A model generated the notes under the pieces. The model was given only the letters and a program-made list of their open reading frames with translations. It did no database searches and was not told the origin of the DNA. The translations under genes and the position numbers were made by a program. Shown in pieces: positions 1 through 13,439 of a DNA stretch of 64,000 nt (the stretch's first letter is position 1; each line of letters begins with the position of its first letter). The stretch is from Pipra filicauda (Eukaryota; Chordata; Aves; Passeriformes; Pipridae). The stretch covers positions 992,001 to 1,056,000 of the forward strand of contig NW_024104314.1 in the NCBI RefSeq assembly GCF_003945595.2, written 5' to 3'.

Positions 1-1784
1 TCAAAGCTGTGTGATAAATAAATCTTTGTGGAACTGAAAAAAAGACGAAGTTCTCACTGAGGTTAAAACATACCTGATTTCCCAATGGAGAAGCTGAATG
101 TTTCATTAGAGGGCTAAAGGCTAATGTGAAGAGAAAAGTATTTCCTTGACTTGGGGTTTTTGTTTGTTGAAATAAATTGCATTTTGGCTTATGAGTTTTT
201 CAGAACGTGTTCAACAGCGAACAGCCAGAAGTTCAAACTGTAACTGTAAATCTGTAAGCTGACACTTGTAGATTCTCTGGCCAAAGTTTCCTAAGTCAGG
301 ATCAATTTTGTAGAGTGAAGGAGAAAAGTCCATTATCTTGCTTCGTTTGATAGATTTCTGACTTTGCCAAGAAATATAAATCTCCTTTCAAAAATGACTG
401 CTATAAAAATAAGAGTTACTATTTTCTTAAATAAAGGCATTTTCAACTGGACTTGATGCATTGCTGCTCAAAGATGCTGTGGCTTTAGGCTATCTCATAC
501 CAATAATTAGACTGAAGTATTCAGGTCCTCAACTCCCCCTTCCCCATGACGTGCTGCCCCTAAGTTATGTTAACATAGTATTTTCTATGTCATGTTAGAA
601 ACAGGGCTGAAGGAGCTAAAAAGTAATCTGGCAAAAGCTGGATGTGTTCCCTGATCTGCCCGACGCCACAGCCAGACAAATATTTGTACGGGCAGAGACA
701 AAGTGGGTGGATGGAGGTGGGAATGCTGCTTAAGACTAGTATCGATGCCAGATGCTTCGTGGTGACCCACTGAGGATCTGTCTTGTTTTAGGTATTTTCA
801 AATCTCTGAATCCACATTTCTGGTCTTGTGTGTTGTTCTAGTTTGAATTTCCCATGGGGCGACCCTGGGGGTGAGGATGCAGCTTCTGGGGGTGGGTGCA
901 AACAAGACCAGCTGCAACATGAGAAGGTGCAACACTTGCACTGCTTATTTATCAACCACAATGATTCACTGTGATTGACATTTACATACCTGAATGTCAA
1001 AATAACCTGTGTTTTAAGAGGAACCAGTGACTCAGGCTGTGGTTTTACCCCAGGCCATTTCCTGATAAATGGCTGAACTGTGCTTGGTCTTGAGGAAACA
1101 CAAGTGGGGAACACGGCTCTGTCCTCGTGTCTGTGTGTGTGGAGGGATTAGGGAAAGGACACCTTTGTGTGGGGCTGACCTTCACCTCATGAGTGCCGTG
1201 GTCTCTGTGAGGAGCACCACAGCCTCGTGAGCTCTGGGAATCCTCAGATCTGATGACAGCTCTGTTTCAGTGCGTCTTCAGAGCATTTCTGCTCAGCCCT
1301 GATGTGGGAGCATGGTCTTCAGTGTTTGTCAGCATCTAGAAGCACAATTTCAAGGAGCCCTATATAGTGATAGATCACTTTGCTCTACACTTTTTTGGTT
1401 GCAAAACAGAGGTGAAGCTGCCTGTGATTGGTGTTTTCAGAACTGAAAATATTTCACTTCTTAGAACATTGGTGTTTTTAATGAAGCAGGAAAAATGCAT
1501 GTTGCTTACAGGGATTAAAGTATATCTGGGCTACTCATTTTTTGAGTAAGATAGCAAACAACTGTAGTGAAGCTCTGTGTGTAGTATGACTGGATAGAAT
1601 GTATGGAAATGGGATCATATAATGCTGTATAAACCACCTCATTGGTGTAGCTGTCATTTGGAGAGATTAACCATCTGTGTAATTCCATGTTATGGTTTAG
1701 GTGGTCTTCCCATCCTTTGCAAACTGCAGAACTCTGTGTTCCTCCATTTTCCATAAGGAAAAGGACTGTCCTGTGAGAAGAGGT

Positions 1785-1808
1785 GTAGCCATACTTTTGT
1801 ATGGCTAC
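1785..1808. repeat. perfect 10-bp inverted repeat with TTTT loop
   Basis: The arm GTAGCCATAC (1785-1794) is followed by TTTT (1795-1798) and by the exact reverse complement GTATGGCTAC (1799-1808). The flanking bases do not extend the pairing in a regular way, so this is a short isolated stem-loop. It is too short for a microRNA precursor. Its function is unknown. Confidence 0.9.
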
Positions 1809-2276
1809 AGAGCTGTGGTTGAACTGGATCAGTTGTCTTTAATGCTGTTTAAGTGGATGGTTTAAGGTATAGAGGAGGCTTCTCTTGGGAACAGATTCTG
1901 TGAGAATTCTTCAAATCCTCTTTGAAGTTAATGGAGGGTATTAAGGGCAGTGAGCACCTTCTTAAAAGAGAAATTTAAATTGCTTTGATTCGTTTCATTT
2001 TATATTTGCATCAACTGGTCCTGGATTTCTCCTTTCTCCAGTCTTCCTGAGCATGTTTTTGATAACTTTGCCCCCCCGAGCATACTAGATTTTATGTTGG
2101 CTGTTTTGATATTTTTCCCTGAGTGTTGTAATGCTGATTACTGAAGGATCTTGGGCCTTTGGCTTCCTGTGAGAATGAGATAATTACCCTCCAGTAGGCA
2201 ACGCTTGACGTACAGTATCAGCATTAAGCCACTGGGATTCCAGTCACTAGTGTAGAACAATGTTGTGGGTAAATGA

Positions 2277-2582
2277 ATAAGCAGAAGTTTATCATACTTC
2301 CTGCATAACAAGGTTTTCGTTAAAGAGACAGTGAAAATTGTTTTCACCCAGGGCCGGTATGAAACGAACGCCGCCGCGAGAGCCGTTACTGAGAAAGATA
2401 TTGAGGTTGAGTTCTGTGCCTCGCTGGGTTATTCCTGCTGAAAAGGCAACTGAATTCTTGCAGCAGCAAAGGTGGATGACAGGGCTGTCGCTGCGTTTTT
2501 GGCGGATGACGTTCATGGGCTTATGAACATGTATGAAGTGTATAACTTCAAAGGACGGTTCCCAGATGCACCACCTACTTAA
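2277..2582 (+). pseudogene. protein-like CpG-rich tract with two in-frame TGA codons; possible decayed retrocopy, source unidentified
   Basis: One frame stays protein-like across about 100 codons between the TGA at 2274-2276 and the TAA at 2580-2582. It is interrupted only by TGA at 2439-2441 and 2451-2453. Readable pieces include GRYETNAAARAVTEKDIEVEF (2352-2414, shortened here as GRYETNAAARAVTEKD) and VDDRAVAAFLADDVHGLMN (2472-2528). The core contains many CpG dinucleotides although the surrounding intron is CpG-poor. Both stops could come from CGA by CpG decay. There is no clear start codon, splice-site pair or poly-A tail. I do not recognise the protein family. It could be a fragment of a processed pseudogene, an old transposon exon, or a conserved non-coding block that is open by chance. 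Confidence 0.25.
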
Positions 2583-3746
2583 CTTATGGAAGAATGTTGT
2601 ACCAATTAGAAGCAGAGACGTTCCAAATGCAATTTGCTTATTTCACACTCGCCCCCAGGAATCCTGTGTTGTGATTTTAGGAGCTGGCCCCGTTTGACCC
2701 TGAAATAGATGTGGTTTCTCCCTTGTCTTCTTTATTTCAAGGCTGTCAGTTAAAAATATCTTATATATTGGGCGCAGTGGGAGTAAGTTTGAGAAGCTGA
2801 AGTTATATGTAAACCAGTAATAGTGAGAAAATAATTCATAAATGTAATGAGCTCTGTTCTCTTGCAAGACATGGTCAAGCCAATGGTTTATTCATGAGGT
2901 GGGGTTAATTTTTTTTGTTTGAAAATAGTTTCTCAACCATAGCAATACTGATCAATTTGCTTATGCTATAACAAAATAAATGATATCTTTGAGAATCCCT
3001 GTTAAATACTCAACTACTTTAAAAATTCCTTGCATAAAGTACAGTGGATTTACACATACTCAATAGATACACAGCTATAGATCTGTGTATTAACTTATGT
3101 TTAGGACATAATTTTACGTGTGCTTGCATAGATACACTTATATTTCAGCTCATCTCAGAGATAATTGTACTTCTATAATACCTAAGAATTACAGGGATAC
3201 TAATAAGGAGTTTAAGTTTGTTTTCTTGCAACTGTCACTTCATGTTGTACGTGTAATTGCAAAACTCAGTTGCTTATTTCTGTTTTAATTGTGGCTTCCA
3301 CTTTAAACTGGGGATCAGCACACTGTGCAGGAAACCAGTACTTACATATAGGCTGAGATGAGTAGGTTGGTTGCTCTGCTTTGCTTGAGTCTAAAACCTG
3401 AGGGCTGGATCTTTGGAGCCCCAAGAACCACTGTCAAATGTAGGAGTCTAGATCTTGATTATGTGCTTGATCAGACGTGCAGCCGGGGAGAACAAGAAGA
3501 ATGTGTGGGGTAAAACTACCTTACTGTAGTACAGTACTGTGTGATTGAGATGCTGCTTCATACTTTGAGAGCACATTTATGGCCAGACTCCTCCATAGCT
3601 CAATTCAACTTGAAATTAGGTTCCATTGATTTTTGGGTCCAGGACAAATTTTGCTTTCCAATTAGATTTTGCAGATATTTTCAACACCAAGAGAAATTTT
3701 TATAGTGCTGTTCTTACTTTGAAATTGTGAAACTTCTGGTGACTAA

Positions 3747-3926
<180 letters not shown>

Positions 3927-6900
3927 TAAACACAGAAGTACAACTTTTTCTTTCTCTCTTACTATAAATCTCCTTTAACTTCTGTTTCCTATGCGTGAAA
4001 TCTTAATTAGATGGACTCAGAAAAGGCAGAGAACTCAGTACTGTCAAATTATCTAACCACCAGAAAATTTGCTCAGCATGATAGCTCTGGAGCTCTTCGT
4101 GTTGTTCAGCAGTGAGAATGGAAATTTTGGGCCACAGTGATTAAATCTTCTGGCTGATTTTATGCAGCAAAATAGTGCTCTGTGGAAAGGCACACTGATG
4201 GAGGCCTGGAACAATTGTATTTTTACATATAGTCCTATTCCTGCATGGACAAAGTTATAAATTTCATCCTTCAGTTCATATAGGAAACCCAAAACTTGCA
4301 CTGGAACTGACAGATATATCTATTTTTAAAATACACTGAAATCTTTCCGTGGAGATTAAATATATTTGTATGGATATCTATATATGTTACTTCTCTAAGT
4401 GTTGTTTTCAAACAGAAGACACTCTGTTTACATTATTCCAGATTTCTCCATCCACTTATGAGGCTTTATAGGCCTTCTTAGGTCACTGCAAGTTTTAATG
4501 ACAGAAAAGCACTCCACTGAACTTTGGAAATACTTAAGAGTAAGTAGGAAAAGCAACTGAAAACCCAGCTACATGGCCCCCAAAGAACTTTGAAAGGTCA
4601 TAACTTAAAAAGAGTGAAGTGGCTTCAACTTAACTCTTACGTGGTTCTCTCTCATGTTTCTCAACGTTGTTTCAAAGATAGTTTGTTATCTGTTACCCTT
4701 TGGGATTTTACTTTTTCAGTTGATTATGCAGCCATGACTATTGTGTATCTGTATTTCATGCAGGTAGGACTGTAGAGAGACTGGGTGAGCAATTTCTGCG
4801 GAAAATTTGAAAAAAAGATCAATTTAAACTGTGGATAACTCATAAAAAATTTAAAAAGATGGGTTTTTTTCTTAAAAAAGTATGAGCAACTTCAAGTGAT
4901 TGATCACAATAAAGCCTGTGCATTCAGATTTGTGTACACACACACACTTTAACTGTCCCACTTTTACACAAAATATAGTCCAGCATATAAAAAGATGGGA
5001 ATATATGGAGTGATACACTTAATGATTGATGACTGTGTCTAGTGGATCATTTGTCCTAGAGGATCATGGCACACATTGCACTGATCCATGATGCACGGGT
5101 CAGCATTTCATTATTTGGTGGTGCTGGATTGTTTGCTGAAGCCCCTGGAGGGCCACAAAGAGGTGACACCCCCTGTGTCCAGGGAGGGTTTTGTTGAAGC
5201 TCTTCTGGAATGGCTCTGCCTGCAGATCCAGAGAAAAATAACCCAAGTGGTATCATTCCATAACCCAAGGCAGGGTGCCAGGCTGATCTGTTTTCCAAAC
5301 CACAGACTTCTGTAGGGATGTGAACAGCAAAATGGACTCTGAGCTGGGAAGCCAGTGTGACTAACACCAGGCTGGGCTAATATTAGGTCCAGCTCAGCCC
5401 AGCTCTGCTCTACCTGTGTTTCAGACAGGCTGATGTGCCTGGCCCTACACAGAGCTGTTCAGCAGAATCCCAGAGAACACAGTCCTTGACTTTAGGCCTT
5501 CACGAGGTGCCTGTGCTTGGCATTTGGGGTAGTTTTGGAATGTCGTAAAAACATCACAAGGTTTTGATGAGTTTTGACATGGCAAATATGCTTTCACTCT
5601 GAAAGGGCTGGAGATGTACGTGGAAACATTCATGGCCACATCCTTCGTGGAGTGTGTTTCTGGAGCTCCCTTTCCTGTGGTGTAATCCTGGGGGTTGTAG
5701 CCCTGTCAAAGGGGGCTGCAGCCATTTCCTCTTTCTAATCTGAAAATGGTGCAGTTAAGTCAGTTTGGGGTGACCTGAGAACATCAAACTTTGTGGACTC
5801 TCTTGGTGCATAGGTGGGATTTGTGTGTCTTTTCTCATGTCAGGCATGTGTCCCATTGCACATGGAGCATATGGAAGTGCCTCTGCTCAGTGAATTTCTG
5901 TGGCTCAGAATGACTTACTGATTTTAGGTGTTACTGTAGGGAGTCTGAATTTCAGACAGGCTGCTGCAAGTCCCCCAACATCCTCATTCTGTGGTTTGAA
6001 AAACCTCCACTGTACATGACATCAGGGAGGGCAGGGAGAGACAAGCCATGGCTTCCCATCAGCTAGATTAGGGTCCTCATTATTGATGAAATCTTCCTTG
6101 CCCTAATCTGTTAATTGAACTAATTAGACAGAAAATAATTTATGAAGTTGATTCTTTTTCCTGTGATAATTTTAATTCTGTTTTTTTTTTTTCCTTAGTG
6201 GTTCTAGCATTTGTGTCTGTATCTGTTTGAATAGATGGAATAGTTACACCTGCCTTTCCAAATTCTGTTTCTAAGTCTTTATTCTGTAGTTTATGGCAGC
6301 TGCTTTTATGGGACTGCTTATTGGGAAACAAGATAAAGCTTGAACCCACAGCTCCCTGCTGAGTTGAAAGGAAATTGTTAGGGTGGACAGACTGTCATCT
6401 GCAGCAGCCTGCCATTTGATTTTGTAGAAAAACAAAACCAAAATACAACCAACAAGCCAAACACAAAAATAATTTGGTTTGTGAAAAAGTCACATCTTAG
6501 CATGGATACTTTGGTATTTTCTACAAAAAGACCGATGTCTTTCTGTAACCTCAGAGGAACTGATAAAGAAGTGGAGTGAGCTGGACTTCTGTTTGTTGCT
6601 GACTGGCTGAGCAGACAGGATCAGGTTACATTAGAACTATGGGAATTTCAACATAATTGAAAATACAAACTTTAAAAATGTTTTCAGTATGACTTGGTCC
6701 TTGGTACTGTTTCGGTTCATCAAATGTGGTCAGATCAGAGGGAGTATAAAATTAGATTTCCCTTATACAGTTGTAATGCGTGTTCACCAACCCAAAACAG
6801 TTCTCAAAGTTATGTTTAGTCTGCTCAAGAAATCAAGATGCAAAAACTGGATCTGTCAAGTAGTTGAGTTCAGTAGAAATTCTCTAGAATACGTGACAAA

Positions 6901-7226
6901 GAGCAGAGGTATCCAAAAGACCCATTCACTGAGGAGCTGGGAAATGGAGGTGCTGAGAGAGCAGCCCTTGCACAGTTTAGCTATTTCCGAGAGACTTCAA
7001 TACTTCTGTGGGAAATTATGGCTTCCAGTTTTTTATAAAATCATTCTGCCTTGCTAATCTGAGCAGCATCATGTTCTGATGTCATGTCCAGCTCTAGTAT
7101 CAGGAAGTGTATGATAGTGGAACAAGTCAAACTAGTCCAAAACATGTTCCCCACTACTGTTTATTCTGAAATGCACTTTTGGTAAAATTTGTATTTTTTT
7201 CCCCCCAAAGATTTAATGTAAATCAG

Positions 7227-7244
7227 GTGTGTGTGTGTGTGTGT
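7227..7244. repeat. (GT)9 microsatellite
   Basis: Nine GT units run uninterrupted, preceded by G-less AT-rich sequence and followed by ATAATG. This is an ordinary short dinucleotide repeat. Confidence 0.9.
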
Positions 7245-7480
7245 ATAATGTTTAAATGAACTGTTTCGTGGACCCCCAAATTATTTCGTATGTCTGATTT
7301 ATATAAATTTTATATTCTGATCTGTATTTTTGCCCATGCTGCATTGCAAATTCTTTAATAGCATGGGATATTATTGACATGATTTGACATAACATGAAGC
7401 ATTTTAGTGCTTCTGAATCACACGTTTTCCCAATTTCTCATTTTAAGAAAAGCTTAAGATTCAACTTCTGCTTCACTGCA

Positions 7481-7780
7481 GGCAGTGTGGGTTTATGACA
7501 GGCTGGTCCTACTTGACTAACCTGATCTCCTTCTGTGACAAGGTGACCTGCTTAGTGGATGAGGGAAAGGCTGTGGAGGTTTATATTGGCTATTAGGAAA
7601 AATTTCTTCACTGAAAGTGTTGTCAAGGCACAGACTACCCAGGGAAGTGATCGAGGTATTTAAAAGACCTGTAGATGTGGCACTTGGGAACGTGGTTTAG
7701 AGTTGGGCTTGGCAGTGCTGGGCTAGTGGTTGGACTTGATCTTAGAGATCTTTTCTAACCTAAACAATTCTATGATTGTG
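7481..7780 (+). mobile_element. CR1 LINE 3' fragment, internally deleted
   Basis: The right part (about 7591-7780) carries the hallmarks of a bird CR1 3' end: AGGAAAAATTTCTTCACTGA, then GTAGATGTGGCACTTGGGA, GGTTGGACTTGATCTTAGAG, and a tail ending in the CR1 octamer-like ATTCTATGATTGTG. The left part (about 7485-7585) reads like the end of the CR1 reverse-transcriptase ORF (GGTTTATGACAGGCTGGTCC, CTTAGTGGATGAGGGAAAGG). The two parts are much closer together than in intact CR1, so the copy has an internal deletion as well as 5' truncation. It encodes nothing intact and is a dead retrotransposon copy. Confidence 0.88.
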
Positions 7781-9929
7781 TGAGAAATGCCCCACGAGAG
7801 TCCTAGTCCGTGTTCAAGTTCTCGTCCCCTCTCTGCTGTCACCAGGGTCTATTTGTGGCTCATTACTGCATGGTAATGAGTCAGAGAGGGAAGAGTGCCA
7901 TCACCTTTCCTTACATCATCCTGATGCACTCCCATAGCAATACTGACCCATCCCAACCTATTTTAACACATGACACCTGACAAGCAGGGCCGGAGGTGAT
8001 GCAGCTCCTCTTAGGAAATGGGATCCTGATAACAGGATTTGTCTACCTGAGTTTCACAGGAAGACTTGGTTCTCAGGCAGCAAACAGCTTAATCCAGGCT
8101 GGGTTCACGTTGAAAAGTCATCTCCATATATGATATGCTTCCCACTCAGTGTTTGTTGTATGAGTACAACTGTCTGAGCACGGGCATGTTTTACCACCCA
8201 GCATTTGGGGATTCTCATTGTCCCCTGTGGGAGTTCTGGACAGTCAGGTTTCTGAGGATCATGGACTGTCAGTTTTTTAGACACGCTGGGGGCTTGTGTT
8301 TTCTTTCCTCCTGCCAAACGATGTGGTCCCTGGGTCCTTTTTTGTGAGCAGCAATCAGCTCTCACAGATTTTCTTTCTTTCCTACAGCTGGGATAGCAGG
8401 TGTGAAAGAAGGTGTTGCTGAAGCTGGCTCATAGGCCACAAGCTTTTCAGGCCAGGAAATGGGAGCTAAATTTAGCTTTTGATGAAGTGTGAGCTCTTTA
8501 GTATCAGTAATAGCTCGGCCTCCTTGAGCTGGGCTAGACTTCTGCTCTTCTGCTTTCCCTTTGTAAAGCACAGGGTGTGATTATGGTATTGTGTGGATGA
8601 TTATGAGGAGGATGCTGCCACTGATAGTGAAATAACTGGAATAACCTTTTGAAAGAGATTGAAAAAAAACCCTCTTACAGTATAATTTCATGAGCTGCTT
8701 AGCACCAAATGTAGGAAGAGTCCCAGGAAAAAGGCTTTGGTATTTGAGTCATGACAGGACTGTCTGCTTTCCCGTGGTGTCCTTTCAGCCTTAAAGCCAC
8801 CACTTCCATGCCTATCGCTCGTGTTGTTTTATTCATTTCTTGGCAATTGAGTGTAGTCAGAAGGAAAAACAAACAGAACAGGAAGCCTTGACAAGCACCA
8901 CAGTCACACGCTCAGCTCGGTGCTTGAACACCCTGTTTGTGCCAGGGAGTCCCCACGATAAGTGTTTCCACTGGGTTTTTAGCAATGTTTTATTTTAGTC
9001 TCCTTGGAGAACCTGGCTTTTGTTTGAAGTGCCAGTCCAGCCAAAACTGCTGGTGTGGAGAGGTCATGCAAGGACCAGAGTCCAGCAGAGACAGGGAATA
9101 TTTTAAGGAGGAAAACAGCGTTTCTAACAATTACCAGCAACTCTGTCTGTACCTTGGATTAAGCCAGAAGAGTGGCAAGTTTCACTAGAAGGCTTGCCCG
9201 AGTCCTGGAGGTGCAACACTGGATTTGCATCAGCAATATAAGGTTTTGTACAGTCTGCATGAGGCAGTGTGTGCCTGCCATGGGGCTTGGCTTCCTGCAG
9301 CCCTGGGCCGCTCTGCTCCACTGATAATAAACTGGTGCACAGAATCCTGCAGCATTTTATGAGTCCCAGTAATGAATATCAGCTGGAAAAAAGCATAACA
9401 AAACCCCATCCTGCTGACCACAAAGCAAGCAAGGGAGAGAGAGGGAATCACAGAATAAACCCATGAAGAGTCAAAACCAGAATCTGGATCAATAAGTCCC
9501 ACTTATTGCCACACCTTTTTGGATGGCAAAATCCCCTGGAAGGGTACGCGGGAAGGACGCTCCTGCAAGGAGAAACCTGGGAACGTTCTCCTGCGTGGAC
9601 AAGCCCGTTCTTGTTTTCTTCTGAACAGCACACATGCCAGTAACAAGGGGTGCTGTGGTGGTAACTTACTGTTAAAGGAATGGGAAAGGTCTTCCCCATC
9701 GTTTCTGGTTTCTTGCAGAGTTTCAAGTGTTCCATTTCTCAGCAGCACACAGGTTCCTAGGTTGTCTCCTCCTTGCCTGGGTGGCAATTACTGCAGGGGC
9801 TGTAATGCTGCCATGAAACAAGTGTTCAGTTTCCTATTTTTGTGAGCAAAAAGAAAATTTGCTTTTAAAACGTTCGCTGCTTTTTAATAAAAACGTGTGT
9901 TCCTACCCACTGACTAAGAAATGAGGCAG

Positions 9930-10130
9930 TTTGGGTGCAGGGAAAATACTTCTCTTTTTGAGCAGAGGTGTAAATTTACTCATGTTGGCCAAAGCTTTGC
10001 ATATGCAGGCATTTAATGTCTTGTACAGTTTTCCTGTGAACATTTTAAAGCTGATGAGATTAATCCTGTGAGTAAAGTTTGTACTGCTGGTGATCCCAGG
10101 TGGCTTTTCCTCTCCGACTGAACATTTACA
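9930..10130. promoter_or_regulatory. candidate regulatory block in intron 2
   Basis: Within about 200 bp there are an NF1-like TTGGCCAA, an octamer-like TTTGCATATG, a TAATCC (Otx-type) and a CAGGTGG E-box. No coding frame explains the block. This is motif clustering by eye only; conservation was not tested. Confidence 0.25.
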
Positions 10131-13071
10131 CCCCAAAAATGAGAGTATAAAATCCTTCAGAACACAGTTCCAGCATCAGTTAATCTTAGAAAAAATACTG
10201 CCATCAGTAAGCTTTCTTAAAGTAGATATTCTTCCTCATTGGATAAGTAAATAAGCTACAAGTAGTTTGAATCTTCTTGCGCCTTCTAAGAGTTTTACTC
10301 CCACATTTTCCTGTTTTCTGAAGTATTTTTCTACTATGTTGTGGTTGTGCAAAACATGAGGCCTTGATTGTGCAAGAAGCTGAGTTGGACTGTGTGCCAC
10401 CCAGAACCCTGTTAAAGCCACTGCATTTGAGAACAAAATTCTTAACAGAATTGGGGCCTTAACATATTGAACACACAGGGGGCCTGAGCTATTATTTTAC
10501 ATAGATAATTTAAAAAAAAATCCATTGTACTCCAGTTCTATCTCATTTACTATTTGTGACAATAGCAGGCAAAACATTTCCAGGTTGAAGCTTTTTTAAG
10601 TTGGAAGGGTGTTAAGATTGAGTGGTGTAGGACTGGACCAACTGTGTGGGCAAGGCTGAGAGTAAGGAAAACTTTCCCTCTGTGGTCAGAATGCCTAAGG
10701 AAAGCCTGGTTTAAAGTCTTTTGTGTCTCATTTTCTCCTTTTTATTGCACCCTAGAGCTGTATAAATATAGCAGGCGATGCCCACAGCTGGAGTAAAAAA
10801 CCTAGGTGTCAGTTCTCAGGAAATACATGAATTCGGTGCAGAAGGGCTGGGCTCCATCAGTGCACAGCAGATGAACCTGTAAATGTGTATGTGCAGCCCC
10901 ATAAATAAATTGTAGTTCCCTCCACTGCTTTACACTTCGGTGCTCATTGCTCCAAACTTCAGAAGTGTTCTGCCCAGTAACCCAGGTGCTTGAGTAGGTC
11001 AGTGCATGCAGAGTTGGCCATCAGCTGGACAGCTGAGCACCCCCAAGAGCCTGGGGGCTCTTCTGTCATCCTGGCATGCTGTGAGCTCACTGTTCTTTTG
11101 GTAAGAAAGAAATATTCCCTGTAGTCCTTTCTCAGTGTAAGCCTGAAAATGAGAAGGGAGGACCAAGGGACCCAAGAGGGAGCTCCTTGTTGTCCTTTGC
11201 AGAAGATCCAGGGTTTCCTGCATATTGCTGCGGTTTTGCAGCTTGCTGGGAGGCGGAAGGGTGCACTGGGAGGATAGTCCCTGCTGCCTGGGAGAAGTGG
11301 GGGATGCTGGTGTCAGACGGCTCCCTCCAGATAACAGTGGTTGGGTTAAAGCACTCAGTCCATCCGTGTTGAACACGGTGGAAGGAGTGCTGGTGAGATG
11401 GCCGTTGACTTTCCAAGTTCCTCTTACCATTGAGTCCTGACCATTAACAGAAGTGTGGGGATTCCCTTAAGGTTTGGTTTTTCATTTTCTGTTCCCTTTT
11501 TCTCCTGTCTTCATTTTCCTTGGCCTTGAATGACAGCCTGAGCTCTGAGTGTTTCTAGTTTTAAGGTCGTTCAGAGTCCTAACTTGGATCCAGGTGCGAG
11601 TTCTCTTGATCACTTCTCTATACTAATACAACAGTTAATACAAATGCTGGCAGCGCTTAGTCCCACACTTGGAACCCGGTCACTTTGCTAATTTTACTTT
11701 TAAAATGGTTTTCATGTATTTCTGCCATTGAATTATACAAGTGTTTCCTTTGCCAGTTTTGCCTTTGTGTCTTACAGCATTCTTCATTTCTGTTCTCCTC
11801 CAGTATTTGCAGTGCACTTGTGTCTCCTGCTCTGCACGATGCTGTTGACCTCATTAACAGTTAAGGCTGCAGTTGGTGGCACAAGCTACCTACACATAGT
11901 ATTTTCTAATTATTTGCAGTGGTCTTACAATCTGTAGCTGCTGACGTCCCTGAAGCAGGAGAATAATTAACACTTCTCCACAGTCCCCATTTTGGGCTTC
12001 AGTATTTGCTCTTACTTTCAACTTCAGTGTCAGACCAGTCCAGGGGCTGAATCAGGTTGATATTTTGCTTCTTTGAGTGAAGTGCTTCATTCCCCTAGAA
12101 TATTTTGGGTTTTATAAATGTAAATAACAGTATCTTAGTTTGCATAGCTCCTATAAACTCAATCTGCCTAATTTTTTTAAGGAAGTAATGGATGTGTACC
12201 TTAAAATGTTATTGGTGCTATTGCTTGGTATACAGCAAGCCTACAAAAACTTTCACTTTGACTTATTCTTTAAAGGGCTTTGATGCAGCAACTGAAAAGG
12301 AGGTTTTTTAGTTCTCCTTCATGAACCAGTTTTCTCCTTTAAAAGGAAAAAGGTTCAATTTGAAATTGAATCCTTTGAAGAAGTCTGGTGGGATTTTAAA
12401 ACATTTTGTCTTAGATAAGAAATATCTAACCGTATTTACTTCATGCTTTTTAAATTATGTTAAAAATGTTCTTCCAGCTTTTGGTGGCAAATTATTTTTG
12501 ACCTTTTTATTATATTAAAATATACTACAAAGTATATTGAATTGAAATTTAATTCTATAACATATATAAGTAAAAAGTCTATCTTGTGTTATAATGCACA
12601 CATATACATAAAATACTGTGTAAATAACAGAAAGAAAAACATTAAATATTGACTGACTGAAATGTCCTGAAGATCTGCACTCTAAATGGTTTTATAGTTT
12701 TTCACTGCATGCAAAGAAAACAAAAAAAAAAAAAGAAAAGGAAGTTATGTTTTATGTTTCCATTTGTAGCAGTTTCATCTTCTGATATATCAGCATTATT
12801 CTTGAAATGGAAAGTTTTCGATAAACTCTGTGGTCAGCCAAGATTATTTATGATATATTTGTTCCTGCTTTATTGCCCTGACATCTACTGCAGGAGCAAT
12901 TGATTCTCATTAATATATAAATAAATAATATGCAATACATATATAAAAGGACATTACTCCATTTAATTCAGAGTAATCAGTCCAAATTTATGTCACCAAG
13001 CCATCAGTATCTGACCTCGAGATTAAACATGTTTTTGGTAACCATGCAGCGTTTTTATTTCTAGTATTCCT

Positions 13072-13140
13072 GCCATTATCAGTGAACTGAACCAGCCATT
13101 ATCAGTGAACTGAACCAGCCATTATCAGTGAACTGAACCA
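13072..13140. repeat. 23-bp tandem repeat, three perfect copies
   Basis: The unit begins GCCATTATCAGTGAACTGAA and ends CCA. It occurs at 13072-13094, 13095-13117 and 13118-13140 with no mismatch. Perfect identity implies a recent expansion. Copy number is probably polymorphic between individuals. Confidence 0.97.
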
Positions 13141-13439
13141 ATGTCAGGAGATGAAATACATTCTGTGGTGTGGATTTTGAATATTTATCTGTAAAGGTGT
13201 TAGGGAGTGAAACTTGGTAAATGTTGCTTTAATTTGCAAGAAGTATGTGGTTTTTTAGCTGGTGAAGAACCTCACTTTTTCTTTCTTTTTTTTTTTTAAA
13301 CATGGATTTATATGCTATCCTGTAATTTTCACTATTTGTGTAAAACATTTTAAATGGTGAGTAAAAATTGCCCATTGGCAGTGCTGAGGTGCAAATGGAA
13401 AAGCCAAAGGGCATCTCTACCCACTCAAATATTTCAGAC

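Noticed and set aside
10755..10800. TATA-box-like TATAAATA followed by GC-richer sequence
   Set aside because: Such AT motifs are frequent in this intron. No initiator, CpG island or downstream exon is visible.
10999..11430. Antisense open frame of 143 codons in intron 2
   Set aside because: Ser/Pro/Gln-rich translation typical of random moderately GC-rich DNA. Four other overlapping frames are also open.
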